From the NCBI GenBank assembly GCA_000967895.1, contig FO203512.1:3185350-3249349 (forward strand): DNA of 64,000 nt, written 5' to 3'. The stretch comes from Oleispira antarctica RB-8. GTDB lineage: Bacteria > Pseudomonadota > Gammaproteobacteria > Pseudomonadales > Oceanobacteraceae. The notes under the pieces are model-generated. The model was given only the letters and a program-made list of their open reading frames with translations. It did not search any database and was not told the origin of the DNA. Position 1 is the stretch's first letter. Each line of letters begins with the position of its first letter. Of the stretch, positions 48,007-57,736 are shown piece after piece. Made by a program: the position numbers and the translations under genes.

Positions 48007-48039
48007 AATGTATTTAGTCGAACTTAAACTGATTAAGTA

Positions 48040-48831
48040 TTAATTCAAACCAATTGTCTTTGCTAACTCATCAGCAGCCATGTAACCACCAATGAAGCGA
48101 CCATCTTGCAAAACAATCGCAGGCGTTCCACTGACACCTACTTCATAACCAAGAGCGATGTGCTCAGCAATAGGCGCATCACAATCTAGATTGTCTTTGA
48201 TCGTACGATTCTTCTTAGCCGCGGTCATTGCTTCAGCACGATTCTCGTCACACCATACGGATTTAATTTTTTTGAACGAACTCGTTAGTTGGCCTGTACG
48301 ACGATCAGTTACGCCAGCACGAGGATAAGCAAGGTAACGTACGGTAATACCTAAATCATTTAAGCGAGCCACTTCGTTATGTAACTTACGGCAATAGCCA
48401 CAGTCGATATCAGTAAATACGTTGATGACTGTTTTTTCTTCGCCCTTGGCTTTAAAGATCACTAAATCTTTATCGTCCAATGCCGCCATTAAACCTTCAC
48501 GCTTAATATTATTACGATTTTTAGTAATATTATTAGGCTTCAGCGGTAATAATTCATAAAGCTCACCACGGTATACCATGTGAGTCAGATCAGGGGTCAA
48601 GTGAACGAGGGATCCATCCGCTAATACCGCTTCAATAATTTGCTTATTCGCCAAACTCATCACTTCTTTGACTTTAACCGGCTGGCCAAATGATTGAGAA
48701 ATCTGGGCTTCTACTCTTAGACTTAATTGTTTGTTCTGCTCAGCGGCATCAACAGCAGGCTGAGGCACTTCGGCTGCATAACTCGTTGTCGCTACCGCAA
48801 AAACGGCCAACAGGGTCGCTAATATTCTCAT
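48040..48831 (-). CDS. dsbC: Thiol:disulfide interchange protein DsbC
   Basis: Periplasmic disulfide isomerase and chaperone. 263 residues: signal peptide (to SYAAEV), N-terminal dimerisation domain, then a thioredoxin domain with active site CGYC in FTDIDCGYCRKLH and the cis-Pro in VSGTPAIVLQDG. A ribosome site GGAGATAG precedes the ATG. Single-gene unit with its own terminator. Confidence 0.94.
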   Translation of the reverse strand: MRILATLLAVFAVATTSYAAEVPQPAVDAAEQNKQLSLRVEAQISQSFGQPVKVKEVMSLANKQIIEAVLADGSLVHLTPDLTHMVYRGELYELLPLKPNNITKNRNNIKREGLMAALDDKDLVIFKAKGEEKTVINVFTDIDCGYCRKLHNEVARLNDLGITVRYLAYPRAGVTDRRTGQLTSSFKKIKSVWCDENRAEAMTAAKKNRTIKDNLDCDAPIAEHIALGYEVGVSGTPAIVLQDGRFIGGYMAADELAKTIGLN

Positions 48832-48926
48832 TCTATCTCCGCGCTGTTTTTTACAGATGAAATTGTGTTAATGCTTTGAGAACAAGGCTCTCAATAAGTT
48901 CCTGCTAGTGTACATAATTTCAGGCA

Positions 48927-48951
48927 TAAAAAAACGGGCACTAGGCCCGTT
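48927..48951 (-). terminator. Intrinsic terminator after rplS
   Basis: AACGGGC (48933-48939) and GCCCGTT (48945-48951) pair around a 5-nt loop; on the minus strand seven T follow. It lies about 45 nt past the rplS stop and ends the rpsP operon. Confidence 0.85.
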
Positions 48952-48993
48952 CTTTTAGATTTGGTTAAAATCACATCATTCTTGTTAAAAGAA

Positions 48994-49359
48994 TTATGCT
49001 TTTTTACCCAACTTCTCTTTAATACGTGCAGACTTACCGCTACGCTCGCGTAGGTAGTAAAGTTTAGCCTGACGTACATCACCGCGACGTTTAACTTCGA
49101 TAGAATCGATTAAACGGCTGTGAGTTTGGAAGCTACGCTCAACGCCCACACCATGGGAAATTTTACGTACTGTAAACGCAGAGTTAACACCGCGGTTACG
49201 CTTACCAATTACAACACCTTCGAACGCCTGTAGACGCTCACGAGTGCCTTCAATAACTTTAACTTGAACGACTAAAGTATCACCTGGGCCAAAATCTGGC
49301 ACATCTTTCTTAAGCTGTTCTACTTCAATTTGCTGAATGATTACGTTTCTATTGCTCAT
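48994..49359 (-). CDS. rplS: 50S ribosomal protein L19
   Basis: 121 residues from ATG 49357-49359, with GGGAGCGAG upstream; an earlier in-frame start is not supported. Signatures: [30 protein letters not shown], and [13 protein letters not shown]-like end ([13 protein letters not shown]). Last gene of the rpsP-rimM-trmD-rplS operon. Confidence 0.97.
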   Translation of the reverse strand: MSNRNVIIQQIEVEQLKKDVPDFGPGDTLVVQVKVIEGTRERLQAFEGVVIGKRNRGVNSAFTVRKISHGVGVERSFQTHSRLIDSIEVKRRGDVRQAKLYYLRERSGKSARIKEKLGKKA

Positions 49360-49369
49360 TGCTCGCTCC

Positions 49370-50134
49370 CTAATAATCGTGAGAATCTTCTGACTCACGC
49401 TTAAAATCTTCTAATAACGAAACTTGTTCGTTGTTTAAGTCTAGCTTGTCTAATAGGTCTGGTCGTCGTTGCCAAGTACGTCCTAAGGACTGTTTCAGGC
49501 GCCATTGTTGAATCAGCTTATGATTGCCACTCAACAAAACGCTGGGTACTTCTTGCCCTTCAAATTCTTCCGGGCGAGTATAATGTGGGCAGTCGAGTAA
49601 ACCATCCGCAAAGGAATCTTGTACGGCCGATAATTCGTGCCCCAAAACTCCCGCTACTTGTCTACTTACTGCATCTAATAACGTCATGGCGGGTAATTCA
49701 CCACCACTGAGTACGAAATCGCCGATAGACCACTCTTCGTCAATTTCGGCCTCGATTAAACGTTCATCGATGCCTTCGTATCGTCCTGCGACTAAAATAA
49801 GTTTGTCATGCTGAGCCAATTCAACGACTCCTGCTTGATCCAGCTTGCGTCCCTGAGGTGACATGTAAATAACTTTCACATCATCTCCCTCAACAACACC
49901 GGCTGCTTCTTTAGCGGCATTGATCGCGTCCCGTAACGGTTGAATTTTCATCAACATGCCTGGGCCACCACCGTATGGACGATCATCCACTGTTTGGTGC
50001 TTATCATGAGTAAAGTCTCTAGGGTTCCAGATACTTAAACTCAATAAACCTTGTCTCACTGATCGACCTATCACACCCAATTGGGTCATAGGTTGAATCA
50101 TTTCAGGAAACAGTGTTATCACTCCAAACCACAT
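49370..50134 (-). CDS. trmD: tRNA (guanine-N1)-methyltransferase TrmD
   Basis: Methylates G37 in tRNA, preventing frameshifts. 254 residues from ATG 50132-50134 ([12 protein letters not shown]), preferred over the GTG 15 bases earlier. SPOUT knot motifs are [17 protein letters not shown]-like ([15 protein letters not shown]) and [17 protein letters not shown]. Fits standard place between rimM and rplS. Confidence 0.97.
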   Translation of the reverse strand: MWFGVITLFPEMIQPMTQLGVIGRSVRQGLLSLSIWNPRDFTHDKHQTVDDRPYGGGPGMLMKIQPLRDAINAAKEAAGVVEGDDVKVIYMSPQGRKLDQAGVVELAQHDKLILVAGRYEGIDERLIEAEIDEEWSIGDFVLSGGELPAMTLLDAVSRQVAGVLGHELSAVQDSFADGLLDCPHYTRPEEFEGQEVPSVLLSGNHKLIQQWRLKQSLGRTWQRRPDLLDKLDLNNEQVSLLEDFKRESEDSHDY

Positions 50135-50159
50135 GGTTTCACCACACAAACAGGCTTAA

Positions 50160-50708
50160 TTAAAAGTCTGCTTCCCAATCAACCTGCATTTCACCAGCAT
50201 CCAGGTCAATCTTGCCAATCACTGCATCAACATAAGGAATCAAGCGTTCTTGCTGGTCAAGACTGCCTTCATATCCCTTCACACTCATCACATCGTGAGG
50301 CGCGCCAGAGTTGAATAAATGATCGATTTTACCTAACAACTCGCCGTTTTTATTAACGACGATCAAACCAACAAGCTGAGACCAATAAAATTCGTCTTCT
50401 GCTAGTTGTGGCAAGTCAGAGGATAGGACTGAGATCTCTACTTGGCTTAATGCCAAGGCCAAATCACGGTCGTCTATACCGTCAAACTTTGCAACTATGC
50501 CTTTACCTTGGGGTTTGGCCTCTATCACTTTATAAGACTGCCACTGACCTTTAACCTTCAGGTACCAGTTTTTATAATCAAGAATGCCTTTCATAGGATC
50601 GGTAAAAGAATGCACTTTTACCCAACCCTTAATACCAAATGCGGTCGTCACCTTCCCGACAATTGTTACGTCAGAATCGCTAATCAGTTTTGATTGCTGT
50701 GATGCCAT
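50160..50708 (-). CDS. rimM: 16S rRNA processing factor RimM
   Basis: 182 residues from ATG 50706-50708 with GGGGA upstream; the frame opens 21 bases earlier. N-terminal barrel GKVTTAFGIKGWVKVHSFTD and C-terminal PRC-like barrel DEFYWSQLVGLIVVN, with PYVDAVIGKIDL at the end. Helps 30S head maturation with S19. Directly downstream of rpsP. Confidence 0.96.
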   Translation of the reverse strand: MASQQSKLISDSDVTIVGKVTTAFGIKGWVKVHSFTDPMKGILDYKNWYLKVKGQWQSYKVIEAKPQGKGIVAKFDGIDDRDLALALSQVEISVLSSDLPQLAEDEFYWSQLVGLIVVNKNGELLGKIDHLFNSGAPHDVMSVKGYEGSLDQQERLIPYVDAVIGKIDLDAGEMQVDWEADF

Positions 50709-50731
50709 GATATTCCCCGGTGAAAGCAAGA

Positions 50732-50983
50732 TTACGCTTGTGCTTTAGCGTTATCTTTTAATAACTTAGCAACACGGGCAGAAGGCTGTGCGCCTTTGCT
50801 CATCCAGTATTCAACGCGTTCAGCGTCAACACGCAAAGCTTCTTCAGAACCTCTGGCTACAGGGTTGAAGAAACCTACACGCTCGATAAATCGACCGTCA
50901 CGTGGGTTACGTTCGTCTGCAACAGAAAGGTGATAAAAAGGACGTTTTTTTGAGCCGCTACGGCTTAAACGGATAACTACCAT
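50732..50983 (-). CDS. rpsP: 30S ribosomal protein S16
   Basis: 83 residues; begins [21 protein letters not shown] with [19 protein letters not shown], unmistakable for S16. First gene of the operon, with a promoter at 51073-51101 and a hairpin in the leader. Confidence 0.98.
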   Translation of the reverse strand: MVVIRLSRSGSKKRPFYHLSVADERNPRDGRFIERVGFFNPVARGSEEALRVDAERVEYWMSKGAQPSARVAKLLKDNAKAQA

Positions 50984-51046
50984 AAAGTGTTTCGCTCCGA
51001 TCGTTTATCTGTGGGTAGGTGTTAATATTGCCTACCGTAATTGTTT

Positions 51047-51068
51047 GACCCATGAAAATTCATGGGTC
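51047..51068 (-). promoter_or_regulatory. Leader hairpin at the 5' end of the rpsP transcript
   Basis: GACCCATGAA (51047-51056) and TTCATGGGTC (51059-51068), a perfect 10-bp palindrome starting about at the predicted transcription start. It could protect the 5' end or regulate initiation. Confidence 0.5.
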
Positions 51069-51072
51069 GCGC

Positions 51073-51101
51073 ATTCTACACTAATTTATTAGTAAATCCA
51101 A
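51073..51101 (-). promoter_or_regulatory. Sigma-70 promoter for the rpsP operon
   Basis: TTGGAT (51096-51101) and TAGAAT (51073-51078) with 17-bp spacer on the minus strand, followed by GC-rich GCGCGACC. The GC-rich discriminator suggests stringent (ppGpp) control, as common for ribosomal operons. Confidence 0.7.
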
Positions 51102-51180
51102 TAGCTTGCAGACCCCACTGGCCCGAGGTAATCTGGCCCACTAAATAGTAACTATAATAACAATAAACAGGATCTGATCG

Positions 51181-52053
51181 ATGTTTCAAACCCTTACTCA
51201 AGTAGCTCTGCCCATAGCGATTATCCTGATCATGACAGGGGTTGGCTTAAGCTTGGTCCCCACCGATTTTAAGCGTGTATTTCAACAGCCCAAAGCATTC
51301 TTAGTCGGCGCTACCTGCCAAATGCTACTTTTGCCATTAATCGCCATTGCGGTTATTGCATTAACAGGACTAGAAGGCGAGCTCGCGATTGGCTTATTCA
51401 TACTTTCATTATGTCCAGGTGGGGCAACCTCAAACCTCTATAGCTACCTAGCCAAAGCGGATGTCAGCTTATCGGTATCATTAACCTCTGTGATTGGCTT
51501 CATCACCCCTTTTACTATTCCTTTATTAGCCGCTTGGGCCATTAATTTTTATGGCATTGAAGGTGAGCAATTTGAGCTGCCCATTATTAGCACTTGGATT
51601 AAGTTAATGGCAGTGACTGTTATTCCCGTATTAATAGGTATGGGCATTCGCGCCAAATGGTCAAACTTAGCCAAACGCTCTGAAACTTACGTTAGCGGGT
51701 TCTCTATGGCGGTACTGGCTTTTATCATCATTAGCATTTGTATTAATTTAGGTGAGAAGCTGATCGACTTTGCCATCGCAACAGGCCCAGCGGTTATTAT
51801 TTTAAACCTAACGACCATGACTCTCGGCTACTTTGCTGGCCGCTTCTTACTTCACCAAGAAGCTCAATCTCGAACAATAACGATTGAAGTAGGCCTGCAA
51901 AACGGAACGCTCGCCTTGCTAATTACTTCAGGTATATTAGAAAGTAGCGCTATGTCGATAGCCCCCAGTATCTATAGCGTATTTATGTTTATGACTGCGT
52001 CTTTATTCACCTACTGTGTCTTGCGAAAAGATAACTTAGTAAAAAAAAGCTAA
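51181..52053 (+). CDS. Bile acid:sodium symporter (BASS) family transporter
   Basis: 290 residues with about nine to ten hydrophobic segments. The family block LSLCPGGATSNLYSYLAKAD and the second GLQNGTLALLIT are clear. Substrates in this family include bile acids, pyruvate and pantoate, so the transported compound is unknown. Reads divergently from the rpsP operon. Confidence 0.88.
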   Translation: MFQTLTQVALPIAIILIMTGVGLSLVPTDFKRVFQQPKAFLVGATCQMLLLPLIAIAVIALTGLEGELAIGLFILSLCPGGATSNLYSYLAKADVSLSVSLTSVIGFITPFTIPLLAAWAINFYGIEGEQFELPIISTWIKLMAVTVIPVLIGMGIRAKWSNLAKRSETYVSGFSMAVLAFIIISICINLGEKLIDFAIATGPAVIILNLTTMTLGYFAGRFLLHQEAQSRTITIEVGLQNGTLALLITSGILESSAMSIAPSIYSVFMFMTASLFTYCVLRKDNLVKKS

Positions 52054-52204
52054 TATAAAGTTACGCAAAAGACAGAAAGGCACTTAGGTTAAATCTAAAC
52101 CTAATGCCTTATTCTCACTTGGTATTTTTAACTAATAACAAACGCTTACCGCCTAACTATGCTCTAATTAATACATAGCTAAGGACTAAACAGGTGAGCT
52201 AAAG

Positions 52205-53452
52205 ATGCTGTATAAATTAAACGCGCAATATATGAAGATGGTTAGCCCTTGGCATGACGTGGCGAATATCACCCGACAATTAATGTCTCATCCTATCAAC
52301 CCCTTTGCTGATCACTTTTATTTTCGTACCGCCTCGGCTTCAATTGAATTATTTGAACGCTTAACCACCGATTACGAAGAACCAGAATGGGGCTTAAACA
52401 GCACTACGATTAATAATAAAAAAGTACCTATTAGTCAGAATGTCGTATTCCATAAACCTTACTGCAATCTTTTGCACTTTAAGCGCGATAAGCCTCAACC
52501 ACAGCAAACCAAGGTACTACTAATCGCGCCAATGTCAGGTCACTTTGCAACTTTACTGCGCTCGACCGTAAAAGAATTTTTACCTGACCATGAAACCTAC
52601 ATTACCGATTGGCGCAATGCTCGTGATGTTCCACTCAGTGCTGGAAGCTTTAGTTTTGATGATTACGTGACGTACTTAATTGAGTTCATTACGTTCTTAG
52701 GTCCTGATACTCATGTAATTGCAGTTTGCCAGCCTTGCGTTCCTGCGATGGTTGCACTTTCAGTTATGCATCAAGAAAACGATAACAATATACCTAAATC
52801 TCTCACCCTTATGGGCGGTCCAGTTGATGCGCGCATTAGCCCTACCGACGTCAATGATTACGCTGGCGGTAAAGATTTAGAATGGTTTGATAAAAATGTT
52901 ATTTGTACCGTACCTGCTAATTTTTCAGGACAAGGACAAAAGGTTTACCCAGGTTTCATTCAACTCTCTGCCTTTCTCAGCATGAACATGGACAATCATG
53001 TTAATAAACACGTTAAGTTTTTTAATGACCTAGTTGCAGGTGATGGTGATAGTGCTGAAGATCATAGATTGTTTTATAACGAATACCTTGCCGTTATGGA
53101 TATGCCCGCGGATTATTACCTAGACACCATTCGAAAAGTTTTTCTTGAGCATCAATTACCAAAAGGCACTATAGAATACCGTGGTAAAAAAATTGACTTA
53201 GGCTCGGTAACGAAAACGGCACTATTGACCATCGAAGGAGAAAATGATGACATTACCGGTTGTGGTCAAACATCCGTCGCGCTGGACCTATGCAGTAATC
53301 TAGCGACGAATAAAAAGAAACACTATGAACAACCTGGAGTGGGTCATTACGGTATTTTCAATGGCCGAAAATATCGCGAGATTATTGCACCTATGATTAA
53401 AGACTTCATCAAGGAGCACTCTAAAAAATTAAGGGGAAGTAAAAAAGATTAG
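52205..53452 (+). CDS. phaZ: Intracellular polyhydroxyalkanoate depolymerase
   Basis: 415-residue alpha/beta-hydrolase-like enzyme degrading stored PHB. The family's Cys-type nucleophile region is VIAVCQPCVPAM (C175/C178), and LIAPMSGHFATLLR and ITDWRNARDVPL are typical of PhaZ. The C-terminal GVGHYGIFNGRKY holds the catalytic His. No signal peptide, as expected for an intracellular enzyme. It implies that this organism stores PHA. Confidence 0.9.
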   Translation: MLYKLNAQYMKMVSPWHDVANITRQLMSHPINPFADHFYFRTASASIELFERLTTDYEEPEWGLNSTTINNKKVPISQNVVFHKPYCNLLHFKRDKPQPQQTKVLLIAPMSGHFATLLRSTVKEFLPDHETYITDWRNARDVPLSAGSFSFDDYVTYLIEFITFLGPDTHVIAVCQPCVPAMVALSVMHQENDNNIPKSLTLMGGPVDARISPTDVNDYAGGKDLEWFDKNVICTVPANFSGQGQKVYPGFIQLSAFLSMNMDNHVNKHVKFFNDLVAGDGDSAEDHRLFYNEYLAVMDMPADYYLDTIRKVFLEHQLPKGTIEYRGKKIDLGSVTKTALLTIEGENDDITGCGQTSVALDLCSNLATNKKKHYEQPGVGHYGIFNGRKYREIIAPMIKDFIKEHSKKLRGSKKD

Positions 53453-53552
53453 CACCATCACAATTCAAAAAACATTAGTATTAACGAGAATTATTTTTTA
53501 TATGCCGTTAATACTAACTTTTAATAATTAACTCCCAAATCAATTCGATGCT

Positions 53553-55208
53553 TTAATCCATTAAATAGTGCCAGTACTCATCTCTTAACGTCCGCTTTTG
53601 TAATTTCCCAGTCGCAGTATGAGGAAGCTGATCTACAAAAATAATATCGTCAGGCAGCCACCATTTCGCGACTTTATCAGCCAAGAAATCATAGATCGTT
53701 TCTTTTTTTAAATTTCCATCTTGCGCCACAATAAATAGCAGCGGCCTTTCATCCCACTTTAAATGCTTAACACCAATAACACAGGCTTCTGTAACACCCT
53801 TGCAACCTTGCGCCGCATTTTCTAAATCAATAGAACTGATCCACTCTCCACCAGATTTCACCACATCTTTCGCGCGATCAACAATCCTTAAATAGCTATC
53901 TTCATCAATGGTCGCAATATCTCCAGTATCAAACCAAATTCTTCCTTGCTGATCTTCAATAAAAGAATCGGACTTATCTGCCTTGTAATAGCTACTTAAA
54001 ACCCAGGGTCCGCGAACTCTTAGCAATCCACGAGCTTGACCGTCATGCTTTAAAGGCAGATTTGTCTCTTCATCAAATATTTCTATGTCGATGCCTAGCA
54101 TGGGCTTACCTGCCGATGTCTGAACATGATAGCGTTGATCATCCGTCATATCTGCCATCGACTTTCTCTTTGCCCCAAGCGTCGCCAACGGACTGGTTTC
54201 TGTCATGCCCCAAATGGGTAATAAATAAATGCCGTAATCTTTATCAAGCGCTTCCACCAATACTCGAGGAGAAGCAGCCCCACCAACACCCACCGTTTTT
54301 ACCGAAGGAATCGTCAACTGATGCTCTTTTAAATACTCAATCAAGCCCAACCAAACGGTTGGCACCCCAAGCATTAAATCTACTTTGGCGTAATCAATTA
54401 AACGATACAGATCTTTCCCTGCCATGCCCTGTCCAGGCAATACCAAGGTAGCACCTGACATAGGTGCAATATAAGGCACACCCCACGCACAAACGTGATA
54501 CATAGGAACAACTGGCATAACGACACTATCGGAAGATATATTCAGTGCATCCGGGTTTCGACTTGCAAAAGCATGCATGACGGTTGAGCGATGAGAATAC
54601 AAAACCCCTTTAGGATGACCCGTTGTTCCAGAGGTATAGCAAAGACACGCTGCGCTATCAGCATCTAGATCTGGCCATACTAGCTGATCATCTTGCTTCG
54701 CAAGTAACGCTTCATAATTAATAAGATTATTTAATGAACTCGTCGGCATTTGGTCGGCATCAATTAATACAATAATGCCTTTAACCGAGGCTAATCGATC
54801 AGCAATGGGTTCTAATAAAGGAATGAAACACGCATCGACCAAAAGATAGCTATCTTCAGCATGCTGAATAATATATTCAATTTGTTCGCTATACAGACGA
54901 GGATTAATGGTATGACAAATCGCACCGATTCCAGATATGCCGTAGTAACACTCAAAGTGGCGGTATCCATTCCACGCCAAAGTACCAATTCGATCGCCTT
55001 CTTCAACCCCCAAAGCTAATAACGCATTGGCGAGCTTCTTACATCGAACCAAGGCGTCGCGGTAAGAGTAACTGTGCAAATCACCCTCTAAACGATTGCT
55101 AATTATTTTTTGCTGCCCATGATGACAAGCGGCATACTCTATTAGATCGGAGATCAATAACGGATGCGCCATCATCTGGCCTGAAGCTTGAGGCTTTTCT
55201 GAGTTCAT
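53553..55208 (-). CDS. Acyl-CoA ligase (AMP-binding, medium/long-chain)
   Basis: 551 residues of the ANL family. The phosphate loop [16 protein letters not shown], the A5 block [13 protein letters not shown], the A8 hinge [14 protein letters not shown] and the catalytic Lys in [12 protein letters not shown] are all present. It resembles fatty-acyl-CoA synthetases of the FadD3/medium-chain type. Chain-length preference cannot be read. It fits the lipid-related genes nearby (phaZ). Confidence 0.9.
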   Translation of the reverse strand: MNSEKPQASGQMMAHPLLISDLIEYAACHHGQQKIISNRLEGDLHSYSYRDALVRCKKLANALLALGVEEGDRIGTLAWNGYRHFECYYGISGIGAICHTINPRLYSEQIEYIIQHAEDSYLLVDACFIPLLEPIADRLASVKGIIVLIDADQMPTSSLNNLINYEALLAKQDDQLVWPDLDADSAACLCYTSGTTGHPKGVLYSHRSTVMHAFASRNPDALNISSDSVVMPVVPMYHVCAWGVPYIAPMSGATLVLPGQGMAGKDLYRLIDYAKVDLMLGVPTVWLGLIEYLKEHQLTIPSVKTVGVGGAASPRVLVEALDKDYGIYLLPIWGMTETSPLATLGAKRKSMADMTDDQRYHVQTSAGKPMLGIDIEIFDEETNLPLKHDGQARGLLRVRGPWVLSSYYKADKSDSFIEDQQGRIWFDTGDIATIDEDSYLRIVDRAKDVVKSGGEWISSIDLENAAQGCKGVTEACVIGVKHLKWDERPLLFIVAQDGNLKKETIYDFLADKVAKWWLPDDIIFVDQLPHTATGKLQKRTLRDEYWHYLMD

Positions 55209-55387
55209 TACATTCCCTTGCAGTCACTTTCTATCAGATAAAATTCAATCAATAGTAAAGCGTATTTTTAATTAACTGTCAGGCCAATTTTACGCTTTAG
55301 AATATTTATTATTAATTATCTGCCAAACGACTCTTAAGCTCCAATGCCTAAGCGATAGTTTTCACCAAGAGAAACGAAGACTCATAA

Positions 55388-55410
55388 CAAAAAAACTACC
55401 CTTTTGGGTT
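55388..55410 (-). terminator. Terminator after the DUF3087 gene
   Basis: On the minus strand ACCC-AAAA-GGGT is followed by a run of seven T, directly after the stop codon. The stem is short (4 bp, extendable by A-T pairs). Confidence 0.55.
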
Positions 55411-55923
55411 TTAACCTAACTGCTTAACAAGATTGGGCTGATAATCGTATACCGAAATACTCAAGCCTAAAGTTTCAATTTTTTCATCAAGCAGTCTTAT
55501 TTTTTCACTTAATTCTTCCATCGTTAGCGTATTGTTATCCAGCTGATAAACCTGCTTAGAAGCCTGAAGATTAAAATAACTGATAATAATCGCGTTTTTG
55601 TCGTTTGCCTCAAGCGCTATATTCAACTTTTTAGAACTGCGATAAATACGGTTCATTTCTCTCTTTAAGCTACGAACATAATTTATCTCAGCCATAAACG
55701 GCTTATTAGCCATTACTTTGAACGCACTCACTACAACCGCCGCTCCAGCAACAACACCCAAGACATTCCACCAAAAATTATCACCTTCAATACCACTGCC
55801 AAATAAAGCAATTAGAATATTCGAGACACTCAAAGAAATAACCAGCAATACCGCGATACTTGTAATTAACACGATATTAAGGCGCTTTCGATAAAGCGCC
55901 TTGTCGATTGTTTGTAGTTGCAT
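55411..55923 (-). CDS. DUF3087 membrane protein
   Basis: 170 residues with two membrane segments (about 17-40 and 50-68) and a cytosolic helical C-terminal domain. YRKRLNIVLI at the start and the INYVRSLKREMNRIYRSSKK block fit DUF3087. Function unknown. Single-gene unit. Confidence 0.8.
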   Translation of the reverse strand: MQLQTIDKALYRKRLNIVLITSIAVLLVISLSVSNILIALFGSGIEGDNFWWNVLGVVAGAAVVVSAFKVMANKPFMAEINYVRSLKREMNRIYRSSKKLNIALEANDKNAIIISYFNLQASKQVYQLDNNTLTMEELSEKIRLLDEKIETLGLSISVYDYQPNLVKQLG

Positions 55924-56054
55924 ACGATAATTTCACTATAAAATGAGTTTGGATTTTTCCAACTAAGACGCAATTATAACGATTTAAGCATTATTAAAGA
56001 TAGGTAATTCACATTTCTCTACAAACAGTAAACCGCTGCAGAGAGAATTGACGG

Positions 56055-56963
56055 CTATACATTTTTTTTCTTAGGGTTGTAAACCACCGCTAACAAAATA
56101 CCGCAAAAGACTAATAAGGTGCTGTAAAAATGTAAGCTTGTGACTACTTCATCCAAAATGATGATCGCTAACATGCCACTAAAAATAGGCATTGCGTAAT
56201 ACACCATTCCGGCATTAACTGCACCAATAGTGGAAATCGCCTTATTCCAGAGAATAAATGCAAACAAAGATGCAAAAACCCCCACATATAAAATGCTCAT
56301 TACCGTTGAACTTTCAATGCTTTTAGCGGGTATCAGATAAAGCTCTATTAGAAAAAATGGTAATAAAAATACAAGACCAACGATAAAGCTGGCAAGCTGA
56401 AAGGCTGGCACAGTAATCCCAGCGGGCCTTTGTTTCAATAACATGGAGTATATTGCAAAGATAAAAGAAGCCATCAGCATCCAAAGGTCTCCTTCTACAA
56501 AAGTTAATTCAGCTAATACAGACAGCTCACCCTTACTAATCAACAATAGAATTCCAGCCGCCACTAATACAATGCCAGCAAGCTTATTCCAACCAATCAC
56601 TTCCGCCAAAAATATTTTTGATAAAAGCAGCACAAAGATAGGAAAGGTAATAGCAATCAAAGAAAGGTTAATAGCACTACTAGTTTGACCCGCATAGTAG
56701 ATTAACGAGTTAAATAACGTAACGCCCAGTAGCGATACAATGCTCAAGTAGCCAACATTATCTTTCAGCCAAGATTTTTGCGCCAGTAATGGCTTAATGG
56801 CAAAAGGCAATAAAACTAAAATAGCGACGACCCAGCGCCAAAACGCTAGGGTTAATGGTGCAATCTCTTCGCTGAGTCCACGAGCAACAACAAAATTACC
56901 AGACCATAAAATAGTGGCGGTAATCGCACAGGCGAAACCGATAAACACAGGTTTTGACGTCAT
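56055..56963 (-). CDS. EamA/DMT-family transporter
   Basis: 302 residues, ten hydrophobic segments in two EamA repeats (ATILWSGNFVVARGLS and MASFIFAIYSMLLKQRP). Likely a metabolite or amino-acid exporter. Intact, unlike the fragment at 10136-10605. Ends in Lys-rich tail NPKKKNV. Confidence 0.88.
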   Translation of the reverse strand: MTSKPVFIGFACAITATILWSGNFVVARGLSEEIAPLTLAFWRWVVAILVLLPFAIKPLLAQKSWLKDNVGYLSIVSLLGVTLFNSLIYYAGQTSSAINLSLIAITFPIFVLLLSKIFLAEVIGWNKLAGIVLVAAGILLLISKGELSVLAELTFVEGDLWMLMASFIFAIYSMLLKQRPAGITVPAFQLASFIVGLVFLLPFFLIELYLIPAKSIESSTVMSILYVGVFASLFAFILWNKAISTIGAVNAGMVYYAMPIFSGMLAIIILDEVVTSLHFYSTLLVFCGILLAVVYNPKKKNV

Positions 56964-57048
56964 GATGTTTTACTCTGGCACTTATCTTTAAACAACGCAG
57001 TAGAGTATTGAAAGCTGTCCAGTTAGTCAAACAACCACCTCTTTCAGG

Positions 57049-57501
57049 TCATGTCGTTATTGACTCATCTCGATTCAATACCCAGCAACGCTCATTATTA
57101 CTGAAACCTATTTTTTGGTAATAACTATTGGCAGCTGGTGCGGCTATCAAAATCAACTTACATTTTGGGCCGAGCTGATTTTGGGTTTGTACTTGAAGCT
57201 TCTTACCTATGCCTTGGCTTTGATATTTTTGATCGACCGCCAAGTCGGATAGATAGCAGCAATAATGGAAATCGGTTACACAGCGGGAAATACCTATTAG
57301 GTTTTCTGCATCCCAGGCACTGATGATTAGATTACTGTTGTTGATCATTCCCTTCAGACATTCTTCGTCTTCTATTGGGCGACGTTCAGCTAAAGTAGAA
57401 TTTTTTAGCAGGTTAGTGAACTGGGTTGCCGTGATATTTAGGTTATTGTCTAAGTTGGAGTTATAGACTTGATAAGTTATTTTTGTCGCAACATTATTCA
57501 T
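57049..57501 (-). CDS. GNAT-family N-acetyltransferase
   Basis: About 150 residues from ATG 57499-57501. A longer frame starts at 57552, but its first codons fall next to the A-tract of a terminator, so the shorter start is preferred; neither has a strong ribosome site. The acetyl-CoA motif is YQSQGIGKKLQVQ, followed by NSYYQKIGF. Substrate unknown. Confidence 0.85.
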   Translation of the reverse strand: MNNVATKITYQVYNSNLDNNLNITATQFTNLLKNSTLAERRPIEDEECLKGMINNSNLIISAWDAENLIGISRCVTDFHYCCYLSDLAVDQKYQSQGIGKKLQVQTQNQLGPKCKLILIAAPAANSYYQKIGFSNNERCWVLNRDESITT

Positions 57502-57552
57502 ATTTACTACACATACATCCTTGATTGAATAGTCATAGTAAGTCGTAGGCAT

Positions 57553-57585
57553 AAAAAAACCAATACGAAAGGTATTGGTTTTTTT
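57553..57585 (-). terminator. Bidirectional intrinsic terminator downstream of guaA
   Basis: CCAATAC (57560-57566) and GTATTGG (57572-57578) with a GAAAG loop, flanked by A7 and T7 so that it works on both strands. It lies about 190 bp after the guaA stop and just before the GNAT gene. Confidence 0.85.
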
Positions 57586-57607
57586 ATTTGACGGACAGGT
57601 AACGCAA

Positions 57608-57666
57608 AAGAATACGGCGTTGAAATATATTCAAGAATACGACATTGAAATATATTCAAGAATACG
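57608..57666. repeat. 25-bp tandem repeat, 2.4 copies
   Basis: Units 57608-57632 and 57633-57657 share AAGAATACG, then variable 3 bases, then TTGAAATATATTC; a partial third copy is at 57658-57666. Two differences separate the full copies. Confidence 0.85.
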
Positions 57667-57735
57667 TCCCTGTAGTGTCCGCCGGCCTGCCCCAGCCGCT
57701 CCAGGCATTCACGGCGCTAACGCTCCTTGGGCAGT
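57667..57735. repeat. GC-rich insert-like element
   Basis: A GC-rich stretch in AT-rich surroundings, containing an inverted CTGCCC (57687-57692)/GGGCAG (57729-57734) pair. It lies between the tandem repeat and the guaA palindrome. May be a piece of a dispersed genomic repeat. Confidence 0.45.
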
Positions 57736-57736
57736 C

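Larger units (their letters stand above)
46970..48039. other. AT-rich non-coding region with DnaA boxes
   Basis: About 1070 bp without a credible gene, the longest gap in the window. It is very AT-rich, with four exact TTATNCACA boxes (47090, 47421, 47800, 47966), all in the same orientation, and two one-mismatch boxes (47407-47415 TTACCCACA and 47749-47757). The only longer ORF (47588-47815, minus) has no ribosome site and an ordinary AT-rich composition. Only one GATC was noted (near 47492). Confidence 0.7.

Noticed and set aside
46970-48039. Calling the region oriC
   Set aside because: No dnaA, dnaN, rpmH, gidA or parA genes nearby, boxes widely spaced and only one GATC noted. I report DnaA boxes only.
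57608-57666. Possible CRISPR repeat
   Set aside because: The units are directly adjacent without spacers, only 2.4 copies, and no cas genes are in the window.
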